Positions 1 through 9,097 of a stretch of DNA of 64,000 nt are shown here, in pieces. Source of the DNA: Jannaschia marina (GTDB lineage Bacteria > Pseudomonadota > Alphaproteobacteria > Rhodobacterales > Rhodobacteraceae). A program made the translations under genes and the position numbers. Where the stretch lies: assembly GCF_013404595.1 (NCBI RefSeq), contig NZ_JABVAX010000004.1, forward strand, positions 248,001-312,000, written 5' to 3'. The notes below the pieces were generated by a model. The model searched no databases. It saw nothing but the letters and a program-made list of their open reading frames with translations, and was not told where the DNA came from. The stretch's first letter is position 1. Every line of letters starts with the position of its first letter.

Positions 1-1329
1 GGCATCACCGGCACCAGCACCTCCGTCGGCGGCGGGCACCAGCGTTTCATGCTGATCTATGAGGCCGAGACCCCGAACGGGGCCTACGGGCAGATCCTCT
101 TCGACGTGGAGGATTACCGCCGGATCGACGGGTTGCGCACGACGCTCGCCAACCACATTTCCGAGACCTACCCCGAGGCCGGGGCCAAGGCCTGGAGTTT
201 CGTGCTCGGGCCGGGCAGCGGCTCCCGCATCGAGGCCCGGTTCCTCGGGCCCGACGCCGCCACGCTGCGGCGGCTGGCCGAACGGGCCAAGACGCTCTTT
301 GCCGAAGCCGGCGCGGTCGCCGTCAAGGACGACTGGCGCGAGCAGGTCCGCGTCGTGCGACCGGTCATCGACACAAGGAACGCGCGCCGCCTCGGCCTGA
401 CGCAGGGCGAGATCACCCAGGCGCTTCGCAGCCACCTCGCCGGGGCCACGCTCGGCGTCTACCGGGAGGGCGACGACCTTCTGGACATCGTGATGCGGCC
501 GACCGAGGGCGCGCGCGACGACATCGCCGAGCTGCGCGATATCCAGGTCTTCAGTCAGGTCGCGGGCGGCTACGTCCCCATCGGCCAGGTCGTCGACCGC
601 TTCGACGTCGTCTTCGAGGCGGGCAACCTGCGCCGCATCGACCGGCAGCTGGCGATCACCGCGCAGGCGGATCCCGCGCCGAGCGTGCTGTCGGGCGACC
701 TCTTCGCCGAGGTCCGCCCGCAGGTCGAGGCGATCGAGCTTCCGCCGGGCTATCGGCTCGAATGGAGGGGCGAATACGGCGACTCGCAAGAGGCCAACGC
801 GGGCCTCGCCGCCACCATGCCGCTCGGCTTCGGGGCGATGGTGCTCGTCGTGATCTTTCTCTTCAACGCGATCCGGCAACCGCTCATCATCTGGCTGACG
901 GTGCCGCTGGCGCTGATCGGGGTGATCTACGGCCTCGCCCTGTCGCGCACCGCGCTGGAGTTCATGGCCATCCTCGGGATCCTGTCGCTCACGGGGATGC
1001 TCATCAAGAACGCCATCGTCCTCATAGACGAGACGGACACCCAGATCGCCGCGGGCAAGCCGCGGATGGAGGCGGTCATGGATTCGGCCGTGAGCCGCGT
1101 GCGCCCGGTCTCGCTCGGCGTGATAACGACCGTCCTCGGCGTCGTGCCCCTTCTGTGGGATCCGTTCTTCAAGTCGCTGGCCGTCGTCATCATCTGCGGC
1201 CTCAGCTTCGCCACGGTGCTGACGCTCGTGATCGTGCCGGTGCTCTACTCGATCTTCTTCCGCGTCCGGGAGGACGAGCGTGCGGACGGGACCGACGGGG
1301 ACGCATCCGATCCGGTGCCGGCGCAATGA
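1..1329 (+). CDS. RND efflux transporter permease, 3' part
   Basis: This is the C-terminal 442 residues of an AcrB/MexB-type resistance-nodulation-division inner-membrane pump; the 5' part lies outside the window, and the frame is open from base 1. RND pumps exchange protons for export of drugs, detergents or metabolites together with a periplasmic adaptor and an outer-membrane channel. Visible features are a porter/docking region rich in charged residues, then a run of membrane helices. These include a segment with the sequence GILSLTGMLIKNAIVLIDE, typical of RND transmembrane helices 10-11, and a last helix ending in VLYSIFFRVRED. The stop overlaps the ATG of the following lipoprotein gene (ATGA), so the two are translationally coupled. 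Substrate cannot be told from this fragment. Confidence 0.93.
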   Translation, partial: GITGTSTSVGGGHQRFMLIYEAETPNGAYGQILFDVEDYRRIDGLRTTLANHISETYPEAGAKAWSFVLGPGSGSRIEARFLGPDAATLRRLAERAKTLFAEAGAVAVKDDWREQVRVVRPVIDTRNARRLGLTQGEITQALRSHLAGATLGVYREGDDLLDIVMRPTEGARDDIAELRDIQVFSQVAGGYVPIGQVVDRFDVVFEAGNLRRIDRQLAITAQADPAPSVLSGDLFAEVRPQVEAIELPPGYRLEWRGEYGDSQEANAGLAATMPLGFGAMVLVVIFLFNAIRQPLIIWLTVPLALIGVIYGLALSRTALEFMAILGILSLTGMLIKNAIVLIDETDTQIAAGKPRMEAVMDSAVSRVRPVSLGVITTVLGVVPLLWDPFFKSLAVVIICGLSFATVLTLVIVPVLYSIFFRVREDERADGTDGDASDPVPAQ

Positions 1330-2579
1330 GGGGCTGGCTTCGGGCGATCGGTCTGGCCCTTTGCGTCACGGCCTGCGCACCACCGAGCGGCATCTCCCGC
1401 GTGCCCCTGATGCAGGCTCCCATCCTCTATCAGAGCGCAGCGCCGGCCCCTGCCGCCGCGCCCCGCGTTCCCGCCGATCGGGATGTGCCCTATGCCACGC
1501 AGCGGGCCCCCGCCGAGATCGGAGCTTACGGCGACGTGCCCTCGACGATCCTTCGGGTGGGCTTCTCGGAGGTCTCGATCGGGGCCTCGCGGACGTCTGG
1601 GGCGGCGGGCACGCGCCGGCCGGTCGTGGAGATCGAGGAGGTCGCGGAGACCGGCCCCCTGACCGCCTCGCGCCATGCGGCGGCCGATCCGCGCGATTTC
1701 AACGGCACGGGGCCCGAGGTCGACGCCGCCTTCGCGGGCCGCATCAACCGGCAGCTGGCCGAACGGCCGGGGGGCGACATCGTTCTCTATGTCCACGGTA
1801 CCTGGACGGATTTCGCCAACCCCGTCCTGGCCGCGGCCGAGCTGCAGCACGTGTCGGGGTACCATCACCTCTTCATGGCCTATTCCTGGCCGGCGAACAC
1901 CGGGCTTCTGACCTATTTCCAGGACACCGAGGACGCCACCAACTCCGCGTTCCAGTTCCGCCGCTACCTGCGCTTCCTCGCCGAGGAGACGGAGGCGCGG
2001 CGCATCCACATCGTCGCGCATTCGGCGGGGACGCGGATGGTGTCCGAGGCGATCGGGGCGCTCGCGCTCGAATACAAGGCCGCCCCCGAGAGTCGCATCC
2101 GCACGGAGCTTCGGCTCGGTCAGGTGATGCTCATCGGGTCGGACGCCGACCCCATCCGCGTGGGCGGCTATCTCATCGACGGGATCGACCGGATGGTCGA
2201 GGATCTGACGATCTATGTGTCGGGCCACGACCGGGCGCTGCGCCTGTCGAACATCGTCTTCGGCGAGCGCAACCGCCTCGGGCAGGCGACGCGGGGGCCG
2301 GTGCCTGCCTATATCCGGGGGTTCATCGGCAGCTTCGACAACGTCCACGTGATCGACGTCACCGACGCCGAGCGCTCCAGCGCGGCGAACGGTCACGGCT
2401 ATCTGCGCGGCTCGCCCTGGGTGTCGAGCGACATCCTGGCGGCGGTCACGCTCGGCCTCGACCCGGCGGGGCGCGGACTGGTCCGTTCGCGCGACAGGGT
2501 GCGCTGGATCTTCCCGGCAAACTACCCGGAGCGGCTGCAGGCCATGGCCGGACCGCGGCTCCCGCGCGACGGAGGATGA
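1326..2579 (+). CDS. DUF900-type alpha/beta-hydrolase lipoprotein
   Basis: A 417-residue protein starting at the ATG that overlaps the RND stop. The N-terminus is a lipoprotein signal: a hydrophobic stretch ending in LCVTAC, with the cysteine at about residue 16, so it should be lipid-anchored in the envelope. The body matches the DUF900 / alpha-beta hydrolase family: a strand plus oxyanion region at YVHGTWTDF and a nucleophile elbow at VAHSAGTRM (Ser in AHSAG). A later acidic residue and His are not assigned with confidence. Family members are probable esterases or lipases of unknown substrate. Coupling to an RND pump suggests envelope or detergent-related function, but that is inference from position only. 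Confidence 0.82.
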   Translation: MRGWLRAIGLALCVTACAPPSGISRVPLMQAPILYQSAAPAPAAAPRVPADRDVPYATQRAPAEIGAYGDVPSTILRVGFSEVSIGASRTSGAAGTRRPVVEIEEVAETGPLTASRHAAADPRDFNGTGPEVDAAFAGRINRQLAERPGGDIVLYVHGTWTDFANPVLAAAELQHVSGYHHLFMAYSWPANTGLLTYFQDTEDATNSAFQFRRYLRFLAEETEARRIHIVAHSAGTRMVSEAIGALALEYKAAPESRIRTELRLGQVMLIGSDADPIRVGGYLIDGIDRMVEDLTIYVSGHDRALRLSNIVFGERNRLGQATRGPVPAYIRGFIGSFDNVHVIDVTDAERSSAANGHGYLRGSPWVSSDILAAVTLGLDPAGRGLVRSRDRVRWIFPANYPERLQAMAGPRLPRDGG

Positions 2580-2689
2580 CCGGGCCACACGGGGGATCCC
2601 GAACCGAAACGGAAGACGCGAAAACGGGACCGCGACGCTCGCGCGGCGCAGCCAGTCACGTCGCGGGGCAGGGGCATCCATGTGTGAAA

Positions 2690-2779
2690 TGGCGGACAGG
2701 AAGGGATTCGAACCCTCGAGACGGTTTCCCGCCTACGCACTTTCCAGGCGCGCGCCTTCGACCACTCGGCCACCTGTCC
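2690..2779 (-). tRNA. tRNA-Ser(GGA)
   Basis: Reading the minus strand, the acceptor stem GGACAGG (2779-2773) pairs with CCTGTCC (2700-2694), followed by a G discriminator and an encoded CCA (2692-2690). The T arm carries GGTTCGAATCC. The anticodon loop is CTGGAAA, with GGA at 2745-2743, reading UCC and UCU. A long variable arm, expected for a class II serine tRNA, is present (about 18 nt around GGCGGGAAACCGTC). The gene is 90 nt with CCA. It stands alone between a plus-strand lipoprotein gene and a plus-strand DUF302 gene. Confidence 0.95.
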
Positions 2780-2905
2780 GCCGGCGGGTCTATGCAAAGC
2801 GACAGGCCGGTGCAAGGCGCAATCTGACCGAAGTGTGAACGCCGTGGCGTTGTCGCGGCGCGGCCGTCGTGGTTTGGAACGCCAGAGCCTCGACGGAGAT
2901 GCCCG

Positions 2906-3385
2906 ATGTTCCTGCGCGCCCTTGCCCTTGCCTTATTTGCCCTCGCCGTGCCTGCCATGGCGCAGGAGGAGGTCGCCGATCTCGCGCCCCGCGACGGCTG
3001 GGTGGTGACGCCGACCGACAAGGACTTCGAGACGCTGGTGCAGGATGTGCGCGAGAATGCGAAGGCCGGCAAGCTGGCCGTCGTCACCATGGCCGGGCCG
3101 ACGGGGGCCGCCGCGAACCGGGGGATCGACATCCCCGGGAACCGCGTCATCGGCCTCTTCAACAATGATTTCGCCGTGCGTACCCTGCGGCAGAGCACGG
3201 CGGCGATGATCGAGGCTCCGATCCGCGTCTACGTCACCGAGAACGCCGACGGCACCGCCACGCTCGGCTACAAGCTGCCCTCCGCCGTGCTCGCACCCTA
3301 TGCCGCCGATGCGCCGGGCCTCGGCGAGATCGGTGCGGAGCTGGACGCGGCCTTCGCCGCCGTCGCCGGGGCCGCGACGCAGTAG
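2906..3385 (+). CDS. Secreted DUF302-family protein
   Basis: A 159-residue protein with a clear Sec signal peptide: a hydrophobic core after MFLRALAL and cleavage expected after AMA at about residue 19. The mature part follows the DUF302 (TT1751-like) pattern: an N-terminal segment with FETLVQDVRENAKAG, a central segment ending in GNRVIGLFNND, then APIRVYVTENADG and a final YKLPSAVLAPYA segment. The family forms small alpha/beta domains of unknown biochemical function, often periplasmic. An SD-like GGAG lies about nine bases before the chosen ATG; an in-frame alternative start is not evident. It stands as a single gene downstream of the tRNA. Confidence 0.78.
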   Translation: MFLRALALALFALAVPAMAQEEVADLAPRDGWVVTPTDKDFETLVQDVRENAKAGKLAVVTMAGPTGAAANRGIDIPGNRVIGLFNNDFAVRTLRQSTAAMIEAPIRVYVTENADGTATLGYKLPSAVLAPYAADAPGLGEIGAELDAAFAAVAGAATQ

Positions 3386-3422
3386 GCATTTTCCCCGCTA
3401 GACCGGAGTGCTATCGGAGCCC

Positions 3423-5030
3423 ATGAGCAGAATTCGCGCCGCCGACGCCCTTGCGCGTCGCCTCTATCACGCCGGGTGCCGCCGGGCCTTCGGGATGCCC
3501 GGGGGCGAAGTCCTGACCATCGTCGACGCGCTCGAGGCCGCGGGGATCGAATTCGTCCTCTGCCACCACGAGAACGCGGCCGGCTTCATGGCCGAGGGCG
3601 CGCATCACGTCGACGGGGCCCCGGCGATCCTGGTGGCGACGGTGGGGCCGGGGGCGATGAACGGCGTCAACGTCGTCGCCAACGCCGAGCAGGACCGGGT
3701 GCCCATGATCGTGCTGACGGGCTGCGTCGACCCGGACGAGGCCGAGACCTACAACCACCAGGTGCTCGACCACCGCACCGTCTTCGCGCCGATCACGAAG
3801 GCGACCTTCACGCTGACCGAAGGGGCGGCGGCGGTGCAGGCCGACAAGGCCGTGCGGATCGCCACGGGTGCGGCCGGCGGGCGCTGCGGGCCGGTGCACG
3901 TGGACGTGCCGATCTCGGTGGCGGATGCCCCCGTTCCGGACGAGATGATCCTGCGCCCCGATGCGGCCCCGGGGTCGATCGGCGGCGCGGCGCTGGCGAC
4001 GGCGCGGGAGATGCTCGCCCGGGCGGAGCGGCCGATCATGCTGGCCGGTCTTGATGCCGTGCGTGACGGGGCGGGCGACGCGATCCGCGCCTTCTGCGAA
4101 GCGTATTCGGTGCCCCTGGTGACGAGCTACAAGGGCAAGGGCCTTCTCGATGAGGCGCATCCGCTCGCGCTTGGCGGGGCGGGGCTTTCGCCCAAGGCCG
4201 ACACGCATCTTCTGCCGCTCTTCCGGGAGGCCGACCTGATCCTGCTCGCTGGCTACGACCCGATCGAGATGCGCACCGGCTGGCGCGGGGTTTGGGATCC
4301 GGCCACGCAGGACGTGATCGACATCGCCCACGACGCCAACCTGCACGGGATGCACGGCGCGACGCTCGAGGTGATCGCGCCCGTGGGCGAGACGCTCGAC
4401 GCGATCCGTGTGGGCCTGGAGCCGCGCCCCGTCTGGGACTGCAGCGAGACGCGCGCCGCGCTCAAGGCGGCCTTCGCCGCCGAGGACTGGGGGCCGGGGG
4501 CCATCGTGGAGACCTGCCGCGCCGTCTGCCCGCCGGGCACGATCGCAACCGCGGATTCGGGGGCGCATCGTATCCTGCTCAGCCAGATGTGGGATTGCGA
4601 TCTGCCGCGCACGCTTCTGCAATCCTCGGGCCTCTGCACCATGGGCTGCGCGCTGCCGCTGGCCATCGGGGCGAAGCGGGCGGCCCCCGAGCGGGCGGTC
4701 GTGGGCTTCATGGGGGACGCGGGGTTCCTCATGGTCGCAGGGGAACTGGCCTCGGCCGCCGCGCTCGGTGCGCCGGTCGTCTTCGTCGTCTTCGTCGACC
4801 GGAGCCTCGCGCTCATCGAGCTGAAGCAGCGGCAGCGCCAGATGCGCAACGCGGGCGTCGACTTCGGCGCGACCGACCACGCCGCCGTCGCGCGGGCCTT
4901 CGGCGGGGCGGGCGTCACGGTGCGCGACCGTGCGGGACTGCGGGACGCGATGGAGGCGGCGCTTGCGGCCGAGACGTTCACTCTGATTGCCTGCGAGATT
5001 GACCGGAAGGCCTATGACGGACGCATCTGA
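3423..5030 (+). CDS. Thiamine-diphosphate-dependent enzyme, acetolactate-synthase-like
   Basis: A 535-residue protein with the three-domain layout of ThDP decarboxylases and synthases. The N-terminal Pyr domain holds the activating glutamate in CHHENAAGFMAEG (around residue 50) and VATVGPGAMNGVN. A central Rossmann-like domain follows, then the C-terminal PP domain with GFMGDAGFLM. I chose ATG 3423 because GGAG lies at 3416-3419; a GTG at 3408 is less likely. The usual GDG(x)nN metal motif is altered: GDAG replaces GDGG, and the segment that normally supplies the Mg-ligand Asn reads VVFVDRS. The gene overlaps the following CoA-transferase by 17 bases, so the pair probably acts in one pathway, perhaps handling an acyl-CoA as oxalyl-CoA decarboxylase and formyl-CoA transferase do. 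The reaction is unknown. Confidence 0.8.
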   Translation: MSRIRAADALARRLYHAGCRRAFGMPGGEVLTIVDALEAAGIEFVLCHHENAAGFMAEGAHHVDGAPAILVATVGPGAMNGVNVVANAEQDRVPMIVLTGCVDPDEAETYNHQVLDHRTVFAPITKATFTLTEGAAAVQADKAVRIATGAAGGRCGPVHVDVPISVADAPVPDEMILRPDAAPGSIGGAALATAREMLARAERPIMLAGLDAVRDGAGDAIRAFCEAYSVPLVTSYKGKGLLDEAHPLALGGAGLSPKADTHLLPLFREADLILLAGYDPIEMRTGWRGVWDPATQDVIDIAHDANLHGMHGATLEVIAPVGETLDAIRVGLEPRPVWDCSETRAALKAAFAAEDWGPGAIVETCRAVCPPGTIATADSGAHRILLSQMWDCDLPRTLLQSSGLCTMGCALPLAIGAKRAAPERAVVGFMGDAGFLMVAGELASAAALGAPVVFVVFVDRSLALIELKQRQRQMRNAGVDFGATDHAAVARAFGGAGVTVRDRAGLRDAMEAALAAETFTLIACEIDRKAYDGRI

Positions 5031-6219
5031 GACCCCCAGGGGCCCGCTGGCCGGCGTTCGTGTGCTCGATTTGAGCCGCATTCTGGCCGGCCCGACCTGC
5101 ACGCAGCTGCTGGGCGATCTGGGCGCGACCGTCCTCAAGATCGAGAACCCCGGAACGGGGGGCGACGACACCCGCCAATGGGGGCCGCCCTACGTGAAGG
5201 ACGGCGCGGAAGATACTGATCTGTCGGCCTACTTCATGTGCGCGAACCGCAACAAGCTTTCGGTCGCGATCGACATCGCCAGCGCGGAGGGCCAAGCGCA
5301 GGTGAGGCGGCTCGCCGGCATGGCGGACATTCTGCTGGAGAACTTCAAGCCCGGCGGTCTCGCGAAATACGGGCTCGACTATGCCAGCCTTCGGGCGCTG
5401 AACCCGCGCCTCGTCTACGGCTCCATCTCGGGCTACGGCCAGACGGGGCCGAACGCGTCGAAACCGGGCTACGACCTCATGGCGCAGGGTTACGGCGGGA
5501 TCATGTCGATCACGGGCGAGCCCGCCGGCGCGCCGATGAAGGTGGGCGTGGGTATCGCCGACGTGATGTGCGGCATGTACGCCGCCGTCGGCCTTCTCGC
5601 CGCGCTGCGCCACGCCGAGGCGACGGGCGAGGGGCAGCAGGTGGACGTGGCCCTTGTCGACAGTCAGATCTCCTGGCTCATCAACGAGGGGGTGAACACG
5701 CGGCTCTCGGGCGAGGCCCCGATGCGGCGCGGCAACGGGCACCCCAACATCGTACCCTACGGCGTCTACGAGACGGCCGACGGCCATGTCATCGTCGCCG
5801 TGGGGAATGACAGCCAATTCAAGCGCTTCTGCGACGTTCTTGACCTGCCCGACCTGCCTAGCGATCCGCGCTACGCGACCAACCCCGCGCGGCTCGAATA
5901 TCGCGACACGCTGGCCGAGCATCTGGTGCCGGCGCTGCGCGCGCAGGCCACTACGGACGTCATCGCCGCGCTCGAGGCCGTGCGCGTGCCGGTCGGACCG
6001 GTGCAGACCCTGCCGCAGGTCTTCGCCTCCGATCAGGCGGCGGCACGGGGCCTCGTGCTCGACATGGAAACGGAGGGACGCGACGGCCCGCTCAAGCTGC
6101 CGCTCATCGGCAACCCCCTCCATCTGTCGGCGACGCCGGTGACCTATCGGAACCCGCCGCCGCGGTTCGGCGCGCAGACCGACCGGCTCGATGCGGACGA
6201 CCCGTTCGACATCGACTGA
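5014..6219 (+). CDS. CaiB/BaiF class III CoA-transferase
   Basis: A 401-residue member of the class III CoA-transferases (formyl-CoA transferase, CaiB, BaiF, alpha-methylacyl-CoA racemase). Typical features are the N-terminal GPLAGVRVLDLSRILAGP, GDLGATVLKIENP, and a segment around residue 160 with GYDLMAQGYGGIMSITGEP, which in the family includes the catalytic aspartate region. VQTLPQVFA and the C-terminal PLIGNPLHLSATP are also family-typical. The start ATG is preceded by GGAAGG at good spacing and lies inside the 3' end of the ThDP enzyme gene, indicating coupled translation. Family enzymes move CoA between carboxylic acids by a ping-pong mechanism in the cytoplasm. The donor and acceptor acids here are unknown. 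Confidence 0.9.
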   Translation: MTDASETPRGPLAGVRVLDLSRILAGPTCTQLLGDLGATVLKIENPGTGGDDTRQWGPPYVKDGAEDTDLSAYFMCANRNKLSVAIDIASAEGQAQVRRLAGMADILLENFKPGGLAKYGLDYASLRALNPRLVYGSISGYGQTGPNASKPGYDLMAQGYGGIMSITGEPAGAPMKVGVGIADVMCGMYAAVGLLAALRHAEATGEGQQVDVALVDSQISWLINEGVNTRLSGEAPMRRGNGHPNIVPYGVYETADGHVIVAVGNDSQFKRFCDVLDLPDLPSDPRYATNPARLEYRDTLAEHLVPALRAQATTDVIAALEAVRVPVGPVQTLPQVFASDQAAARGLVLDMETEGRDGPLKLPLIGNPLHLSATPVTYRNPPPRFGAQTDRLDADDPFDID

Positions 6220-6381
6220 TCGGCAAAAAATGGCCAGATTTCCGGGCGTTTTGACGAAAAGCTGCTCATTTCGATGACGGACGCTCACGAGTGCGTCAGG
6301 CCAGGTCATCCCCTATAGGCTCCGTCAGGTCCGGTCGATAGGTATCGGGAAATACAGTTTTTCGCCCTTCCGGAGTCGCCG

Positions 6382-7746
6382 ATGTCCCGCAACGATCTTT
6401 TCGACCAGCCCGTCACGCTCACAGAGGCGGCGGCCGTCGAGGAATGGAACGCGATGATCCGCGCCTTTCTCGCCCATGGGGCCGCGACGCCGGTGCATCT
6501 GGGCAAGCTCCTGGAGCGCGCGCCGGACCACGCGGCGACCCATGGTCTCAAGGGGCTCTTCTATGCGCTGCTCGGGCGTCGGGAGTTGATGGCGGAGGCC
6601 GCCGGCGCGCTCGAAATGGCCGAGGCAAGGCTCGAAGGGGCCAACGCGCGGGAGCGGGGCTTCGTTGTGGCGCTGCGCCACGTGCTCGCCGGCGAGACGA
6701 CGCGGGCGATCGCGGCGCTGGAGGCGATACTGGCGACCGCTCCGGCGGATACGCTCGCCATGAAACTTGGCCACGCGCTGCGCTTCATCATCGGGGACGG
6801 GACGGGGATGCGCGCCTCGATCGAGGCGGTGCTGCCGCAGTATGCGGACGACCACGCGGGCCGGGGCTACCTGCTCGGCTGTCACGCCTTCGCGCTCGAG
6901 GAGACGGGGGAATACGCCCGCGCCGCCCTGACGGGGCGCGCGGCGCTCACCCTCGCGCCCGACGACGCCTGGGGCCTGCACGCCGTCGCCCACGTCCACG
7001 ACATGACGGCCGACGCAAGGGGCGGCCTCGACTGGCTCGAGGGGCGCGAGGCGGCCTGGGCGCATTGCAACAACTTCCGCTTCCACGTCTGGTGGCACAA
7101 GGCACTGATGATGCTCGACCTCGGCCAGCACGATGCGGCGCTCGCGCTCTACGACAGTGACATCCGTGCCGAGAAGACCGACGACTACCGCGACATCTCG
7201 AACGCGACCTCGCTCCTGTCGCGGCTGGAGCTCGAGGGTGTCGACGTCGGCGACCGCTGGGAGGAACTGGCGGATCTGTCGGAGACGCGCACCGAGGACG
7301 GCTGCCTGATCTTCGCCGATCTGCATTACCTCCTGGCGCTCAGCCACGAGAATCGCGACGACGCGATCGCGCGCATGATGGCCCGTCTCGGGGCCGATGC
7401 CGCGCGGGCGGGCAACGACGTGGAGAAGCGCATGGCCGTGCCGGGCCTCAACGCCGCGCGCGGGCTCGAAGCCTTCGGCGACGGGGACTACGGCCTGGCC
7501 TTCGCCGCGCTCTCGACGGCGCGGCCGCATATGCAGGGGGCCGGCGGCAGCCACGCGCAGCGCGACGTCTTCGAGCGGCTGACGATCGACGCGGGCCTGC
7601 GGGCCGGGCGCTTCGCGGATGTCGAGGCGATCCTCGCCGATCGGACCGCGCGCCGGGGCGGTCACGAGGATGGCTACGCTGCCGCCCGTCGGCAAATGAT
7701 CGCGCGAGCGGGGCAGACGGCTTGTGCGCACGGGGCGACCGGGTAA
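6382..7746 (+). CDS. Tetratricopeptide-repeat protein, TTC38-like
   Basis: A 454-residue soluble protein built of helical repeats. It resembles the TTC38 (tetratricopeptide repeat protein 38) family: an early segment with HATHGLKGLFYALLGRRE, NARERGFVVALRHVLAG, then a repeat with the family-typical GLHAVAHVHDMTADARGG and WAHCNNFRFHVWWHKALM. No signal peptide or membrane helix is visible, so it should be cytoplasmic. No enzymatic function is established for these proteins; they are taken as protein-interaction scaffolds. Upstream 6220-6381 is a 162-base spacer richer in A/T than its surroundings that probably holds the promoter. The next gene, opgC, starts 37 bases downstream, so co-transcription with the glucan genes is possible. 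Confidence 0.8.
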   Translation: MSRNDLFDQPVTLTEAAAVEEWNAMIRAFLAHGAATPVHLGKLLERAPDHAATHGLKGLFYALLGRRELMAEAAGALEMAEARLEGANARERGFVVALRHVLAGETTRAIAALEAILATAPADTLAMKLGHALRFIIGDGTGMRASIEAVLPQYADDHAGRGYLLGCHAFALEETGEYARAALTGRAALTLAPDDAWGLHAVAHVHDMTADARGGLDWLEGREAAWAHCNNFRFHVWWHKALMMLDLGQHDAALALYDSDIRAEKTDDYRDISNATSLLSRLELEGVDVGDRWEELADLSETRTEDGCLIFADLHYLLALSHENRDDAIARMMARLGADAARAGNDVEKRMAVPGLNAARGLEAFGDGDYGLAFAALSTARPHMQGAGGSHAQRDVFERLTIDAGLRAGRFADVEAILADRTARRGGHEDGYAAARRQMIARAGQTACAHGATG

Positions 7747-7783
7747 TTCAGCGACCTGAAACGACACAGGGATTCTTGCCCAG

Positions 7784-9097
7784 ATGAACTCAGAACGCCC
7801 CGTCCGGCAGGCACCCGCCATCCCCGTGGCGGCACCGGCGGTCACCACCGCCACCGCCGGCAAGACGATACGGGATCCGCGGCTGGACTTCTTTCGCGGC
7901 ATGGCGATGTTCATCATCCTGATCGCCCACACGCCGGGCAACGCCTGGACCCTCTGGATCTTTCCCGCCCGCTGGGCCTTCTCCGATGCGACGGAGATCT
8001 TCGTCTTCTGCTCGGGCATGGCCTCGGCCATCGCCTTCGGCCGGTCCTTCGACCGCTCGGGCTGGACGATGGGAACGGCGCGCGTGACCTACCGCATCTG
8101 GCAGATCTACTGGGCGCACATCTGCATGTTCGTCGCCATCGCGACCATGCTCGCGGCCATCGACGCCACCGGCTGGCACCCCGACAAGGAATATATCGGC
8201 TCGCTGAACCTCTGGAAGTTCTTCGCCGATCCGGCACCGCAGCTCATCGGTCTCGTCACGCTGACCTACGTGCCGAACTATTTCGACATCCTTCCCATGT
8301 ACATGGTCGTGCTGGCTTTCATGCCGCTCTTCATGGTCGTCGGTCGCGGCTCCTTTCCGGCGCTGGCCGCGCTCTCGGTCACGATCTGGATCTTCGCGCA
8401 GCGCGTCATCCTGGAGCCGCTGGGCCTCGGCCACCTCCATCTGTCCTTCCCGGCGGAGCCCTGGTCGGACCGGCTCTGGTTCTTCAATCCGTTCGGGTGG
8501 CAGCTCATCTTCTTCACCGGCTTCGCGCTGATGCGCGGCTGGATCCCGGCCCCGCCGGTGCGCACCTGGCTCGTCGTCCTCAGCGCCGTCTTCATGGTCG
8601 CCTGCATGCTCGTGTCGAACGTGGGCTTCCGCCTCTTCCAGACCGACCTCGTGCGCGACGCCTACACCGCGCTCACGGCGTGCACCGAGACGGGGTTCGG
8701 GCGCTGCAACCCGGTGCTCGACGTCCGCCAGGCGCTCAGCGGCTGGTTCAACAAGTCGGATTTCGGCCTTCTGCGGTATCTCAACCACCTGGCGATCGCC
8801 TATCTCTTCTGGGTGGCCGCCGGAACCCAGGGCAAGCGCCTCGTCGCCAAGGGTACGAGCCTCGCTGCCCGCATCTGGGACGAATTCGTCACCATCGTGA
8901 TGAAGGTCGGCCAGCAGAGTCTTGCCGTCTTCATCTTTTCCATGGGTCTGGCGCGGGTGAACGGCTATCTACTCGACGTGATCGGGCGCAACGGCTTCAC
9001 CTGGACGCTCATCAACCTGACGGGCATCGGCCTGTGCATCGCCTGCGCCTACGGCGTCGCCTGGTTCAAGTCCCAACCCTGGAGGGCGAAGCGATGA
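7784..9097 (+). CDS. opgC: OpgC-like membrane acyltransferase (periplasmic glucan modification)
   Basis: A 437-residue polytopic membrane protein with about ten hydrophobic helices. It matches OpgC, the protein needed for succinylation of osmoregulated periplasmic glucans in Rhodobacter. The diagnostic start of the domain is RLDFFRGMAMFIILIAHTP, with the conserved His in the first helix, then FSDATEIFVFCSGMASA in the next. The N-terminal 30 residues are a cytoplasmic Pro/Ala/Thr-rich leader. Its stop overlaps the start of the next gene (ATGA at 9094), so opgC, opgG and opgH form one coupled operon. The acyl group donated (succinyl or other) cannot be read from sequence. Confidence 0.88.
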   Translation: MNSERPVRQAPAIPVAAPAVTTATAGKTIRDPRLDFFRGMAMFIILIAHTPGNAWTLWIFPARWAFSDATEIFVFCSGMASAIAFGRSFDRSGWTMGTARVTYRIWQIYWAHICMFVAIATMLAAIDATGWHPDKEYIGSLNLWKFFADPAPQLIGLVTLTYVPNYFDILPMYMVVLAFMPLFMVVGRGSFPALAALSVTIWIFAQRVILEPLGLGHLHLSFPAEPWSDRLWFFNPFGWQLIFFTGFALMRGWIPAPPVRTWLVVLSAVFMVACMLVSNVGFRLFQTDLVRDAYTALTACTETGFGRCNPVLDVRQALSGWFNKSDFGLLRYLNHLAIAYLFWVAAGTQGKRLVAKGTSLAARIWDEFVTIVMKVGQQSLAVFIFSMGLARVNGYLLDVIGRNGFTWTLINLTGIGLCIACAYGVAWFKSQPWRAKR

